Positions 1-7,570 of a stretch of DNA of 43,246 bases are shown piece by piece. The notes beneath the pieces were generated by a model that was given only the letters and a program-made list of their open reading frames with translations, made no database searches and was not told where the DNA came from. Origin of the DNA: Candidatus Bilophila faecipullorum (GTDB taxonomy: Bacteria; Desulfobacterota; Desulfovibrionia; Desulfovibrionales; Desulfovibrionaceae); assembly GCA_944326695.1 (NCBI GenBank), contig CALVEZ010000030.1:1-43246 (forward strand). Reading direction: 5' to 3'. A program made the translations under genes and the position numbers. How positions within the stretch are numbered: the stretch's first letter is position 1; every line of letters begins with the position of its first letter.

Positions 1-556
1 CGGTGACGGTATGGCCGAGGCCGAAGGGATTGCCGATGGCCAGCACCCATTCGCCCACTTCCATCTTGTCGGAGTCGCCGAACGCGAGGAAGGGCAGGGG
101 CGTCTTGGAGTCGACCTTCAGGAGGGCGATGTCGGTTTCCTCGTCCGTTCCGATGACTTGCGCCTTCAAAGAATGATCCTTGCCGTTGGCGCCCTGAAGG
201 TTGACGAGGACGGTGTCGGCCCCGGCGACAACGTGATTGTTGGTCACGATGTAGCCGTCGGCGGAAATGATGAAGCCCGTGCCAAGGGAACGCTGCGTGC
301 GGGGCCGGGCGCTGCGCTGGCCTTCAAACTGCTCGAAGAAACGTTCAAATTCCGGAGGCAGGCCGCGGAACATTTCCGAGGGCAGGCCGCCCCGCTGCAT
401 GACTTTTTTCTCGGTGCTGATGTTGACGACGGCTTTTCCGGCCGACTGGACGAGGGGGACGAAGTTCGGGACGACGATCTCGGCCTGAGCCGAAAACGCG
501 AACGCCATGACCAGCATGGCGGCAATAAGAGGCCATCTTTTCAGTGTATGCAGCAT
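1..556 (-). CDS. degP: DegP/HtrA-family periplasmic serine protease, N-terminal part (runs off the left edge)
   Basis: This is a periplasmic trypsin-like protease/chaperone that degrades or refolds damaged envelope proteins. The 185 visible codons start with a signal peptide (LIAAMLVMAFAFSAQA, cleavage after about residue 25) and continue into the protease domain. A Q-linker-like segment is followed by GTGFIISADGYIVTNNHVV, which holds the catalytic His, and by TDIALLKV, which holds the catalytic Asp. The Ser motif (GNSGGP) and PDZ domains would lie beyond base 1 and cannot be checked. The start ATG at 556-554 is chosen because an AAAGGAG ribosome site lies 7 nt upstream and a signal peptide follows at once. 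A sigma70-like promoter precedes it. The family is certain; the choice between DegP, DegQ and MucD is not. Confidence 0.93.
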   Translation of the reverse strand, partial: MLHTLKRWPLIAAMLVMAFAFSAQAEIVVPNFVPLVQSAGKAVVNISTEKKVMQRGGLPSEMFRGLPPEFERFFEQFEGQRSARPRTQRSLGTGFIISADGYIVTNNHVVAGADTVLVNLQGANGKDHSLKAQVIGTDEETDIALLKVDSKTPLPFLAFGDSDKMEVGEWVLAIGNPFGLGHTVT

Positions 557-611
557 GTGCAATCTCCTTTGGTGCAGAGGTATGGACAGTCTCACGAAAA
601 CTGTTTTTTTC

Positions 612-639
612 ATAATAGCCATACGCAACGCCTTGTAAA
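612..639 (-). promoter_or_regulatory. Probable sigma70 promoter of the DegP-family gene
   Basis: Read on the minus strand there is a TTTACA -35 box (639-634), a 16-bp spacer and a TATTAT -10 box (617-612). The implied transcript would start about 50 nt before the ATG at 556. The match and spacing are good, but no start site has been measured. Confidence 0.5.
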
Positions 640-997
640 CACCTTGATTCGGTACAAAGTTCTTTACCGTGCCGCAGGAAGGGCATCATGAGAACGTCGT
701 AAGAGCCTCTTGTCCTCTCCCTTACCCTAAGGGTACGGCATGGAAAAAGGATATGGATACCAGCGGATGAGAGATATGATGAGAAAAAGCGGACGCCACA
801 GGCGGGGTGACGCCGTGGCTGTAGTGCCCGTACGTGGGCTTGAGAAAAAACGGATGCCGCAGAGAAGGGAAAGGCCCCCGAACTGACGTGGGAAACGTAT
901 CCGCCCCGGCGTCAGAGGCGGGGGGAGAGAGCCTCCGGGACGGGTGCGGAAGTTCCCACAGCATGATGGGCCGTCTTTTCGCGCTGTTGGCGTGAAA

Positions 998-1087
998 GGC
1001 GGCCCATCGCACACAGGAGGGTGTCGATCCCGAGCCTGTCCATGACCCGGCGCATGAGGCGGCTCATCGCGCGCAGGAGGGTTGTCG
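998..1087. repeat. Pair of imperfect 29-bp direct repeats, 60-bp period
   Basis: Unit 1 (998-1026) and unit 2 (1058-1087) share the core GGCGGCyCATCGCrCrCAGG and then a run of G. Only three substitutions and one inserted T separate them. The reverse complement of a similar core recurs, also at 60-bp spacing, at 37987 and 38047. This suggests one degenerate dispersed intergenic repeat family. Confidence 0.55.
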
Positions 1088-1178
1088 GGCGGCAGGGAAG
1101 ACGTAACGCCACAGTAAGGAGTGCTTCGCACACGGAAAGAAAAGGACGTTTCCCGGCGCAGGACGGCTCCCGGAGGAA

Positions 1179-2207
1179 TCAGGGGGTCTGCTTTTCCCGG
1201 GATCGGAGCGAACTTTCGTTTCCGGCCTGAATCGCCACGGCCACGAGCACGGGTCCGGCAAAGACCCCCACGGGTCCGAAGGCGGCGAGGCCGAGGAGGA
1301 TGGACAGGATGAGCGTAACGACCGAAGCGTCGATCCCGGCCTTGAGGAAGAAAGGACGCAGGAGGTTGTCCACCCCCGCCACCACCAGCGAGCACCATAC
1401 GGCGATGCTGATGCTTGCCACCGTGGAACCCGTGAGCCACAGCCAGATGCACACCGGAATCCACACCAGCGCGGTGCCCACAAAAGGAATGGGGGCCACG
1501 AAAGCCGCGATGAGCCCCCAGAAGGCGGGTTGCGGCACGTCGGCCACACCGAAGCCTACCCCGCAGAGGAACCCCTGAATGACCGCCACGAAGACCACCC
1601 CCACCATGACCCCGAAAATGGCCTTGCGGATGGTGGAGGTGAAGCGGTCCACCATGTCGCAGGGCCACTGGGTAAGGCGGCAGGCGAACTCACGGATAAG
1701 CTCCGCGCGGGTCACGCAGAGCATGGTGATCATGACGAAGAGAAAGGTGACGAGCACGGCCTGAAACGCCCCGCCCGCAAGCCCCATGCCGCCCGCGAGC
1801 ACGGTCCTTGCCGCGCTTCCGGCCAGCCCCGCGGCTGTGCTGGCAAGCTGGTCAAGCCCGCCTTCCAGACCCGGCAGATTCCTGAGCCATGCGTCCACGG
1901 AGGCGAACCATGCCTGCGCCTGCGGGCTGTGAATCCAGCCCGAATCCCGCAGGCCGTCCAGAATCTTGAGCCCGGCCACGGCCTGCGGCGTCACCAGCGA
2001 CACCACCACGGCGATGGGCAGCAGCGTCAACGCCGCAAGTCCCACCGTGTAGATGGTCGTGGCCCAGCGCGCCGAAGCGCGGTGCAGGCGGCGGTAGATG
2101 GGATAGGTAACGCAGGCCATGCACATGGCGAGAAAGGTGGTGACGGGATAGGGCCAGAGCAGGAAAACCCAGGCTCCAAGGGCAAGGCAGGCGAGCACTC
2201 GCGTCAT
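1179..2207 (-). CDS. AI-2E family transporter (PerM/YdiK-type membrane permease)
   Basis: This 342-residue polytopic inner-membrane protein belongs to the AI-2E transporter/PerM superfamily, whose members include Na+/H+ antiporters and proposed exporters; the substrate here is unknown. Hydrophobic segments are clear at about 5-35 and 55-80. A soluble, amphipathic stretch (about 85-140) is typical of the family, and the C-terminal half has four to five helices. The conserved region near the end, with the VDNLLRPFFL motif followed by a glycine-rich helix (ILSILLGLAAFGPVG), is diagnostic. The ATG at 2207 is chosen over an in-frame start 15 codons upstream because GAGGAG lies 9 nt before it. It stands alone, with the small exported-protein gene upstream on the same strand. 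Confidence 0.88.
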   Translation of the reverse strand: MTRVLACLALGAWVFLLWPYPVTTFLAMCMACVTYPIYRRLHRASARWATTIYTVGLAALTLLPIAVVVSLVTPQAVAGLKILDGLRDSGWIHSPQAQAWFASVDAWLRNLPGLEGGLDQLASTAAGLAGSAARTVLAGGMGLAGGAFQAVLVTFLFVMITMLCVTRAELIREFACRLTQWPCDMVDRFTSTIRKAIFGVMVGVVFVAVIQGFLCGVGFGVADVPQPAFWGLIAAFVAPIPFVGTALVWIPVCIWLWLTGSTVASISIAVWCSLVVAGVDNLLRPFFLKAGIDASVVTLILSILLGLAAFGPVGVFAGPVLVAVAIQAGNESSLRSREKQTP

Positions 2208-2309
2208 GAATAAGGCTCCTCGCCGGGTGCGGCGGGTTTGATGCGGGAGCAAGGCGGCGGGACGTCCTTGCGCGGCGTTGGGGGGAGGAAGAAGGGCAAC
2301 GAAGGCGCA

Positions 2310-2591
2310 TCAACGGTTGCCGGACTCCCGGTTGTAGTCGCGCACGGCCTTGTCCATGCGTTCGCGGATACGCTCCATGTCTTCCCGGGCCGTGGCAAGG
2401 TAGGCCTCCACGCACTGGCGATAGGCCAGCATGTCCGCCCGGTAGAGCCGCCATTCCCTCGGTCCGTCCCCGGGCAGGGGGCGCAGCGGAGAACGGCACT
2501 CCGGTTCGGGATAGTCACCTCCGGGCAGAAAGGAAGCCGCCCCCGCCCCGGCGGGAAAAAGCAGCAGAAGAAGCAGGGCGAACAGGCGCAT
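2310..2591 (-). CDS. Small exported protein of unknown function
   Basis: This 93-residue protein begins MRLFALLLLLLFPAGAGA, a textbook Sec signal peptide with a probable cut after AGA. About 75 mature residues remain: a proline-rich start with one Cys, a charged alpha-helical second half with another Cys (YRQCVEAYL), and a strongly charged C-terminus. Two cysteines in a periplasmic peptide suggest a disulfide. The ATG at 2591 has AGGAG 7 nt upstream; a GTG five codons earlier overlaps that ribosome site and is unlikely. It is 102 bp upstream of the AI-2E-type gene on the same strand and may share its transcript. I do not recognise the family. Confidence 0.7.
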   Translation of the reverse strand: MRLFALLLLLLFPAGAGAASFLPGGDYPEPECRSPLRPLPGDGPREWRLYRADMLAYRQCVEAYLATAREDMERIRERMDKAVRDYNRESGNR

Positions 2592-3250
2592 AGGACATCT
2601 CCTCACGGCATCTCTCCTTTCGGGGGAAGGCTATGTTCCCTCCGTCCTCTCGGGAGGATACGGTTCGACATGAGGCGGCAGCGTAACAAAAATCATTCCC
2701 ACTGTATAGAAAGGAGCTTCGGAGGGCATCGCCGTTTCCGGGCCAAGCGCCGCGCTTGCGGCAGGTCCATCTCTCGCCAGAGCAGGCGCTTGGGCGAGAC
2801 CATGCCCGGTTCCCCCTCCACGGTTCCTATCGCCCGTTCACGGAAAGGGGCCGTCTTTCCCGCCATGCCGCATCCAGCGTTGTATGCGTGCGGGTGTGCT
2901 CGTCAAATCGCCCGTGCCCGTAGCCCCGGCGATCCCGCGTCGCGCGTGCAGGTCTGTACCATCGCGGTTTCCGTCCCCAAGCCTACGGCGATCCAGTGCT
3001 GTGTATGTAGGCGTGCCATACCGAAAAGACGATTGCCCAACACATCCAATGTCCAACGCATCAAAAAACCGTGCCTCTCGCGTGCGGGCGTGCCCGCGTA
3101 GGACATCCTGACTTTCTTCCGCCTCTTGTGGTGCTTACAGGATGTACCTACAGGGGCCTCCCAGTCACAACGAGACAACGGAATCCGGCGCAGGGACCGG
3201 GAGCCGGAAACAGGCCCGTATGGGCCGCCGCTCGGGAAAAAGCCTCCCGT
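2592..3250. other. 659-bp interval without a supported gene
   Basis: This lies between the second crcB gene and the small exported-protein gene, both on the minus strand. Several open frames of 70-100 codons exist on both strands, but none has a ribosome site or a family signature. A minus-strand stretch around 3070-2940 reads in one frame as a vaguely transposase-like segment, but the similarity is too weak to call. The promoter for the small protein presumably lies here. Confidence 0.45.
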
Positions 3251-3637
3251 TCAGACACGGCGGGGGAAGCGCATAGCCAGCCCATAGCCCGCGCCCACGG
3301 CCCCGACGCCCAGAAAAAGGTTGAGGGCCACGTTGAGCCCGGCCAGTGTCCCGTGTCCGTCGTGCCAGAGGAGGATGGTGTCCACGGCGAAGCTCGAAAA
3401 AGTGGTGAAACCGCCCAGAAATCCCGTCCCCAGCAGGCAGTAGCCCACAACGAAAGGCCGATCCAGCCGCCGCATAACACCTTGCAGGACGCCCATAAGC
3501 AGGCAGCCGAGCACGTTGGCCGTCAGGATGCCCCACGGCAGCCAGCCGTTTGCCAGCGTCAGGCCAAGCGCAAAGCGGCACGCCGCGCCCGCCGCGCCGC
3601 CGCACAGGACCCCCGCGGCCTGCAACCATGCCATCAT
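3251..3637 (-). CDS. crcB: CrcB/Fluc-family fluoride channel, second of two tandem copies
   Basis: This is a small membrane protein of 128 residues with four hydrophobic helices. It carries the Fluc signature motifs: GAACRF in helix 1, the Asn-containing TANVLGC in helix 2, and TGFLGGFTTFSSFAVD in helix 3, whose phenylalanines and threonines line the fluoride path and the central Na+ site. Fluc proteins work as dimers of oppositely inserted subunits and export toxic fluoride. The ATG at 3637 has AGGAGG about 8 nt upstream and lies 18 bp after the stop of the preceding crcB copy. Tandem crcB pairs often encode obligate heterodimers; that is likely but unproven here. The role is certain at family level. 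Confidence 0.93.
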   Translation of the reverse strand: MMAWLQAAGVLCGGAAGAACRFALGLTLANGWLPWGILTANVLGCLLMGVLQGVMRRLDRPFVVGYCLLGTGFLGGFTTFSSFAVDTILLWHDGHGTLAGLNVALNLFLGVGAVGAGYGLAMRFPRRV

Positions 3638-3655
3638 CGCGCCTTTTCCTCCTGG

Positions 3656-4006
3656 CTACAATGAGAATCCAAGGGCGGCCGCTCCCAGCCCGAGCGCCAT
3701 ATTCAGCCCGACGTTCAGAAGCGCCTTCCCGGGGTGGCTGTCGCGCAGGGCAGCGAAGGTATCCATCGCAAACGTGGAGAAGGTGGTCAGCCCGCCCAGA
3801 AAGCCCGTGCCGATAAAGAGCAGCGCCGACGGATGGTTGAGAGCGTGTCCCGCGATTTCCCCCAGCAGGAGACAGCCCGTCACGTTCACGGCCAGCGTGC
3901 CGTAGGGGAAGGCGCGCCCGAAACGGAAGGCCAGCCCGCGGGAAACCGCATGGCGGCACAACGAGCCCAGCGCGCCCCCCGCCGCGACCCAGACAAGGCC
4001 CGTCAT
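3656..4006 (-). CDS. crcB: CrcB/Fluc-family fluoride channel, first of two tandem copies
   Basis: This 116-residue, four-helix Fluc subunit has GSLCRH in helix 1, AVNVTGC in helix 2 and GTGFLGGLTTFSTFAMD in helix 3. It differs clearly from the neighbouring copy, as expected for two subunits of a heterodimer rather than a recent duplication. The ATG at 4006 overlaps the stop codon of the ABC permease gene as ATGA and has GGGGAGG 7 nt upstream, so the two genes are translationally coupled. A longer frame starting 20 codons earlier would run deep into the permease and is rejected. The link of fluoride channels to an ABC importer is the unusual part. Confidence 0.93.
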   Translation of the reverse strand: MTGLVWVAAGGALGSLCRHAVSRGLAFRFGRAFPYGTLAVNVTGCLLLGEIAGHALNHPSALLFIGTGFLGGLTTFSTFAMDTFAALRDSHPGKALLNVGLNMALGLGAAALGFSL

Positions 4007-4761
4007 CGGCCGCCTCCCCGGTGCAGGGCGCGCCAGCGGCAACTTTTGCGTTCCAGAAGATCGCAAAGTTCATAGAGCCCCACGCCGAGCGCACTCATGG
4101 CAAGGATGCCGGTAAACATTTCGAGCTGATCACCCCGGCCCCACGCGTCCATGATCAGAAAGCCGAGGCCCCGCCGCGTGGCGAAGGATTCGGCCATGAA
4201 GAGCACGGCCACCGCCGTGCCGCTGGCCACTTTCAGGGCGGTCATGGCGTCGGGCAAGGCCGCCGGCACAAGGACATGGCGCAGGGCCTGAAGCGGCGTA
4301 CCCCCGAGTGAGCGGAAGGAGTCGAGGTATTTTTTGTCCAGCCCTTTGGCGCTGGCCCGGGTGACGACGAGAATCTGATAGCCCGTGGTGAGGGCGATGA
4401 GCAGCACACGGGGCAGATCGCCCAGTCCGAAAAGCGTGAGGAAGAGGGGCAGAAGCACGATTTTCGGCAGGGGATAGGTCAGGAAGACGAAGGGCGAAAG
4501 GAAGGCGTCGGCCATGCGCATATGCCCGAGCGAGAGGCCGAGCGGAAAGGCGACGAGCCACGCAAGGCTCATGGCCGCGAGCACCCTCCACGCGCTGGCC
4601 CCGGCGTGGCCCCAGAAGTCGGCGGTCCCGAGGGCGTGGGCAAAAGCCCGCAGGACGTCGAGCGGGCGCGGCAGGAGGAAGTCGCCGAGAGCCAGCGAGC
4701 CGATGTGCCACAGCGCGAGAAGCGCCGCCAGAGCCAGCAGATAACGGAAGAGGGCGCGCAT
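4003..4761 (-). CDS. ABC transporter permease, SsuC/TauC/NitT type
   Basis: This 252-residue inner-membrane subunit belongs to the NitT/TauT branch of ABC importers (binding-protein-dependent transport system inner membrane component). Five to six hydrophobic helices are visible. The cytoplasmic coupling loop is in the segment YLDSFRSLGGTPLQALRHVLVPAALPDAMTAL, which matches the EAA motif (G at loop centre, followed by LP). The gene lies 3 bp after the stop of the AbrB-like gene and shares an ATGA overlap with crcB. The ATPase and binding protein encoded upstream in the same operon complete the importer. The substrate cannot be read from sequence; the branch handles nitrate, sulfonates, taurine, thiamine precursors and others. 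Confidence 0.9.
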   Translation of the reverse strand: MRALFRYLLALAALLALWHIGSLALGDFLLPRPLDVLRAFAHALGTADFWGHAGASAWRVLAAMSLAWLVAFPLGLSLGHMRMADAFLSPFVFLTYPLPKIVLLPLFLTLFGLGDLPRVLLIALTTGYQILVVTRASAKGLDKKYLDSFRSLGGTPLQALRHVLVPAALPDAMTALKVASGTAVAVLFMAESFATRRGLGFLIMDAWGRGDQLEMFTGILAMSALGVGLYELCDLLERKSCRWRALHRGGGR

Positions 4762-4764
4762 GAC

Positions 4765-5265
4765 CTAGTGGAGCAGCCGGTGCAGGATTTTGGCGGCCAA
4801 GGGCACGGTGAGGATGATCGCGTAGAGGCGGACCATCTGATAGGCCAGCACAATGGGCGCGTTCGGCCCCACGTCGGCGGCCAGCCCCACAACCACATTG
4901 AGCCCGCCCGGGCTGGTGGCGAGGTAGGCGCTGGTCACGTCCAGATGCCCGAACTTGTACACCAGCACCGCGATGAGCATCCCGGCGACGAGGACAAGGA
5001 CGGTGCTCAAAAGCAGCACCGGCCATGTGTCGCGTACGGCCAGCAGCATTTCGGGGCGGTACATGTTGCCCACGAGCACGCCGAGGCCCACGTAGACCGC
5101 GAACTGGAAAGGCCGGGGAAAGGCCGCCTGCGGGAGTGCCGAAAAGCTTTTCAGGATGATGACCGCGACGATGGCCCCGGTCATGGCCCCGCCGGGCAGA
5201 TGGAACCACTCGAAGACGAAGCCCCCGGCCGCGCCGCAGAGCAGAAGAAGGAGAATGGTGGTCAT
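4765..5265 (-). CDS. Half-size AbrB-family membrane protein (single AbrB repeat)
   Basis: This 166-residue membrane protein matches the AbrB duplication family (PF05145, sometimes labelled ammonia monooxygenase-like). Typical signs are LPGGAMTGAIVAV near the N-terminus and the loop TSPGGLNVVVGLAADVGPNAPIVLAYQMVRL near the C-terminus. Most family members are about 350 residues with two such repeats; this one has only one, so it probably acts as a dimer. The ATG at 5265 overlaps the ATPase stop as ATGA and has AAGGA 7 nt upstream. A TTG two codons earlier is less likely. Placed inside an ABC importer operon, it may be an accessory membrane component, but its biochemical role is unknown. Confidence 0.8.
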   Translation of the reverse strand: MTTILLLLLCGAAGGFVFEWFHLPGGAMTGAIVAVIILKSFSALPQAAFPRPFQFAVYVGLGVLVGNMYRPEMLLAVRDTWPVLLLSTVLVLVAGMLIAVLVYKFGHLDVTSAYLATSPGGLNVVVGLAADVGPNAPIVLAYQMVRLYAIILTVPLAAKILHRLLH

Positions 5266-6284
5266 AGGCAATCCTTGGTTTCGGACAGGGCCTCGTACAC
5301 GCGCCGGGTTTCCTCGAAGGCCGCTCCCTCTTCCCCGAAACGGGGATTGTCGAGCCAGAGGGTCTTACGTGCCGGACGTCCGCTCAGGACCATGACGCGC
5401 CTGCCGAGAAAAACCGCTTCCGGGACGTTATGTGTCACCAGCACGCAGGTGGGGCGACGCCGACGCCATAAGGAGAGCACGGTCCGTTGCAGGTGCTCGC
5501 GCGTCAGTGCGTCCAATGAGGAAAAGGGCTCGTCCATGAGCAGGATGTCCGGGTCCGTGATCAACGCCCGGCCTATGGCCACACGCTGGCGCTGCCCCCC
5601 GGAAAGCTGGACCGGATAGCGCGGACCGAGCCCGGTCAGCCCCAGTTCGTCAAGCATGGCGGCCACGGCTTCCCGCCGCCGCGTGCGGCCCTCGCCCCGC
5701 AATTCCAGCGGCAAGGAGAGGTTTTCGGCCACGGTTTTCCACGGAAAAAGCCCGTAGTCCTGTAAAATGAAAGAAATATTCCCGGTCTTTCCGTCCCGTC
5801 CCCCCGTGCTTACCGTGCCCCGGTCCGCCTTGTCCAGCCCGGCCAGCAGGTAGAGGAGCGTGCTCTTGCCGCATCCGGAAGGGCCGACTACGGCCAGCGT
5901 TTCCCCGGCGGGAAGCTCGAAGGAAAGCCCGTCAAGGACAAGGCCCTCGCCGTAGCCCTTGGCCACATCGCGTACAAGGATACCCGCGCGGGGATGGGGC
6001 GGGGGAACGGCCATACTTCCGTCGGGGGCAGGCGTTGCCGGGCGCGGCGCGGCGGTGGGCGTTTCTCCCGGCGCTCCCGGAAGCCCGGCACGAGAAAAGA
6101 CCTCCGGCGTTTTTCCGGGGGCTTTCCTTGTCGGCATCCCTTCCGGCGTTTCTCCGTCCGGCCCCGCGTGCGAGGGCCCGGACCCGGGCACGTCCGGGGC
6201 TGTCCCGCACGCGGCCCCGCCATGAGGGAAGGCCATGCCGCAGGCTTGCGGCGGCGCGGCAGGGTTCTCGTCCGGGTCAATCAT
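5262..6284 (-). CDS. ABC transporter ATP-binding protein (SsuB/TauB type) with an unusual N-terminal extension
   Basis: This is the ATPase of the NitT/TauT-type importer. From residue about 100 it is a standard ABC domain: Walker A GPSGCGKST (134-142), Q-loop LQDYGLFPW, signature LSGGQRQR (227-234), Walker B ILLMDEP (247-253), D-loop SSLD and switch His285. The first 90 or so residues are an uncharacteristic Pro/Gly/Ala-rich, probably disordered tail. The ATG at 6284 overlaps the stop of the binding-protein gene as ATGA, which supports the long form. An internal ATG at 6014 (MAVPPPHP) would give a normal 250-residue ATPase and is a real alternative. The ATPase function is secure; the substrate is unknown. 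Confidence 0.9.
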   Translation of the reverse strand: MIDPDENPAAPPQACGMAFPHGGAACGTAPDVPGSGPSHAGPDGETPEGMPTRKAPGKTPEVFSRAGLPGAPGETPTAAPRPATPAPDGSMAVPPPHPRAGILVRDVAKGYGEGLVLDGLSFELPAGETLAVVGPSGCGKSTLLYLLAGLDKADRGTVSTGGRDGKTGNISFILQDYGLFPWKTVAENLSLPLELRGEGRTRRREAVAAMLDELGLTGLGPRYPVQLSGGQRQRVAIGRALITDPDILLMDEPFSSLDALTREHLQRTVLSLWRRRRPTCVLVTHNVPEAVFLGRRVMVLSGRPARKTLWLDNPRFGEEGAAFEETRRVYEALSETKDCL

Positions 6285-7210
6285 GGAAACACCACGTCCT
6301 CGTAGGCCGGATTGCCTTTAAGAATCCCTTGCGCCTTCATCCATTCAGCGAAAGCCTTGATGTCGTCGGAGGAGGGCAGGCCGGCGGGCGTGTTCTTCAT
6401 GTCGAAACGCACCATTTCATAGGTGCCGTCCGCGTCTTTGGGAAGGAGGCGGAGCTTTTTCATGATCTCGCGATAGGCGGCGGGATCGGCGTTGATGCAC
6501 TCGGCGGCTCGCACGAGCGCGCGACGGAAGCGGGCTACGGTTTCGGGGCCGTCGGGGGTGTCGAGCACGGTGCGCCGGAAGGCGATGACCGCAAGCGGGG
6601 TGTCGAGTTTGCGATCATCGAGGATGGTGCGCGCGCCTCTGGCTTCCATCACGCTGACCAACGGTTCAGGCAGCAGGGCGCATTCGATCTGCCCGCTGAG
6701 AAGCATCTGGAGGCGGACCGGAATCTGGCGGATGTCCTGCCGATTGAGGAAATCGGGGGGAACGCCTTCCTGTTCGAGCAGACGGCCCAGCAGAAAGTCG
6801 ATGATGGTTGCGCTGGACATGGCTACGTCGCTGCCTTTGAGATCGGCCAGCGTCCGGGCGTTGGAACGGGGGGAAACGAGCAGCCCGAAGCAGCGGCCCT
6901 GCGGGGAGGAGTGCGAGGTGGTGGCGACGATGGCCTGCGGCGAACCGCTTTCGTTTTGCATCAGCACGTTGATGATGTCCCCGAAATGTCCGTCCAGCTC
7001 GCCCGCACGCATGGCCGCGCCAAGTTCCAGCGCGCTTTGGAAGGGGATGAGATCGACGTCGAGCCCTTCGGCTTCAAAGAGCCCTTCGTCATGGGCGACG
7101 TTCAGGACAAGAGAGTCCGCGGCGGGCAGGACGCCGAGCCGAAGGCCCGCAGCGGAGGCGGGCAGGGCGATGAGGAGCAGGGCCAGCAGGAGGAAAAGGC
7201 GTTTTATCAT
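6281..7210 (-). CDS. ABC transporter periplasmic solute-binding protein, NMT1/TauA/SsuA-like
   Basis: This 309-residue exported protein is the first gene of the transporter operon. A signal peptide (MIKRLFLLLALLLIALPASA) precedes a type-2 periplasmic binding fold. Family markers are LRLGVLPAADSLVLNVAHDEGLFEAEGLDVDLIPF-type opening strands, LADLKGSDVAMS and a C-terminal region with DMKNTPAGLPSSDDIKAFAEW. It belongs to the group that binds nitrate, alkanesulfonates, taurine or thiamine precursors; none can be chosen from sequence. The ATG at 7210 is preferred because the signal peptide starts there; in-frame starts at 7222 and 7285 would add residues before it. The stop overlaps the ATPase start. 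A divergent deaminase gene lies 360 bp away. Confidence 0.88.
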   Translation of the reverse strand: MIKRLFLLLALLLIALPASAAGLRLGVLPAADSLVLNVAHDEGLFEAEGLDVDLIPFQSALELGAAMRAGELDGHFGDIINVLMQNESGSPQAIVATTSHSSPQGRCFGLLVSPRSNARTLADLKGSDVAMSSATIIDFLLGRLLEQEGVPPDFLNRQDIRQIPVRLQMLLSGQIECALLPEPLVSVMEARGARTILDDRKLDTPLAVIAFRRTVLDTPDGPETVARFRRALVRAAECINADPAAYREIMKKLRLLPKDADGTYEMVRFDMKNTPAGLPSSDDIKAFAEWMKAQGILKGNPAYEDVVFP

Positions 7211-7570
7211 GAATAATCCCATCAGGTTGTATGTGGTCCGAAGCGCGCGGCGTCTGCGTCCGGTGGAGGCGTTTGTCGGCGGCACGGAACGGCTGAAGCC
7301 GCAGCGCCGTGGTCACGGGCAGACAAGGCGGCAACGCCTTTCTATACTCCGAATCCGGCGAAAGGGCCAGAGCCCGGCCCGTGGCGCAAGGCGGTGGACA
7401 AATTCCTTTTCGTATGATCTCTTGCGGAAAACGATCTGGCGGGTGCCAAGGGACGCCGGTCTCGCGCTCGGCCTCCCGGCGCGGGCCTCCCTCCGGCACG
7501 GCGGGCGGCGCAGACGTTCCGAATCCCTCCCCGCCGGTCTTTCACCTCATGATAAGGAGTCTGTTCTCTT
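7211..7570. other. Divergent intergenic region between binding-protein operon and deaminase gene
   Basis: This GC-rich 360-bp spacer must hold promoters in both directions. On the minus strand a TATAGA box (7352-7347) could serve the operon, with no good -35. The leader just before the binding-protein start contains AACCTGAT as in TPP riboswitches, but the other conserved TPP segments are missing. No gene was found. Confidence 0.4.

Larger units (their letters stand above)
557..1178. other. Gene-poor interval between degP and the AI-2E-type permease
   Basis: No reading frame here has a ribosome site or a recognisable product. The right-hand two thirds is G-rich with short inverted stretches. 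It contains two copies of a 29-bp sequence (998-1026 and 1058-1087, 26 matching positions, 60-bp spacing). The left end carries the degP promoter. No clear intrinsic terminator was found for the permease gene that ends at 1179. Confidence 0.5.

Noticed and set aside
2838..3178. Minus-strand frame that vaguely resembles an IS1-type transposase end
   Set aside because: Only a few residues agree, there are no inverted ends, and several frames compete; it is too weak to call an insertion-sequence remnant.
7200..7240. AACCTGAT with a following purine-rich stretch before the binding-protein start, resembling part of a TPP riboswitch
   Set aside because: The other conserved segments (CTGAGA upstream, GCGTAGGGA downstream) are missing and the spacing is wrong, so thiamine control is not supported.
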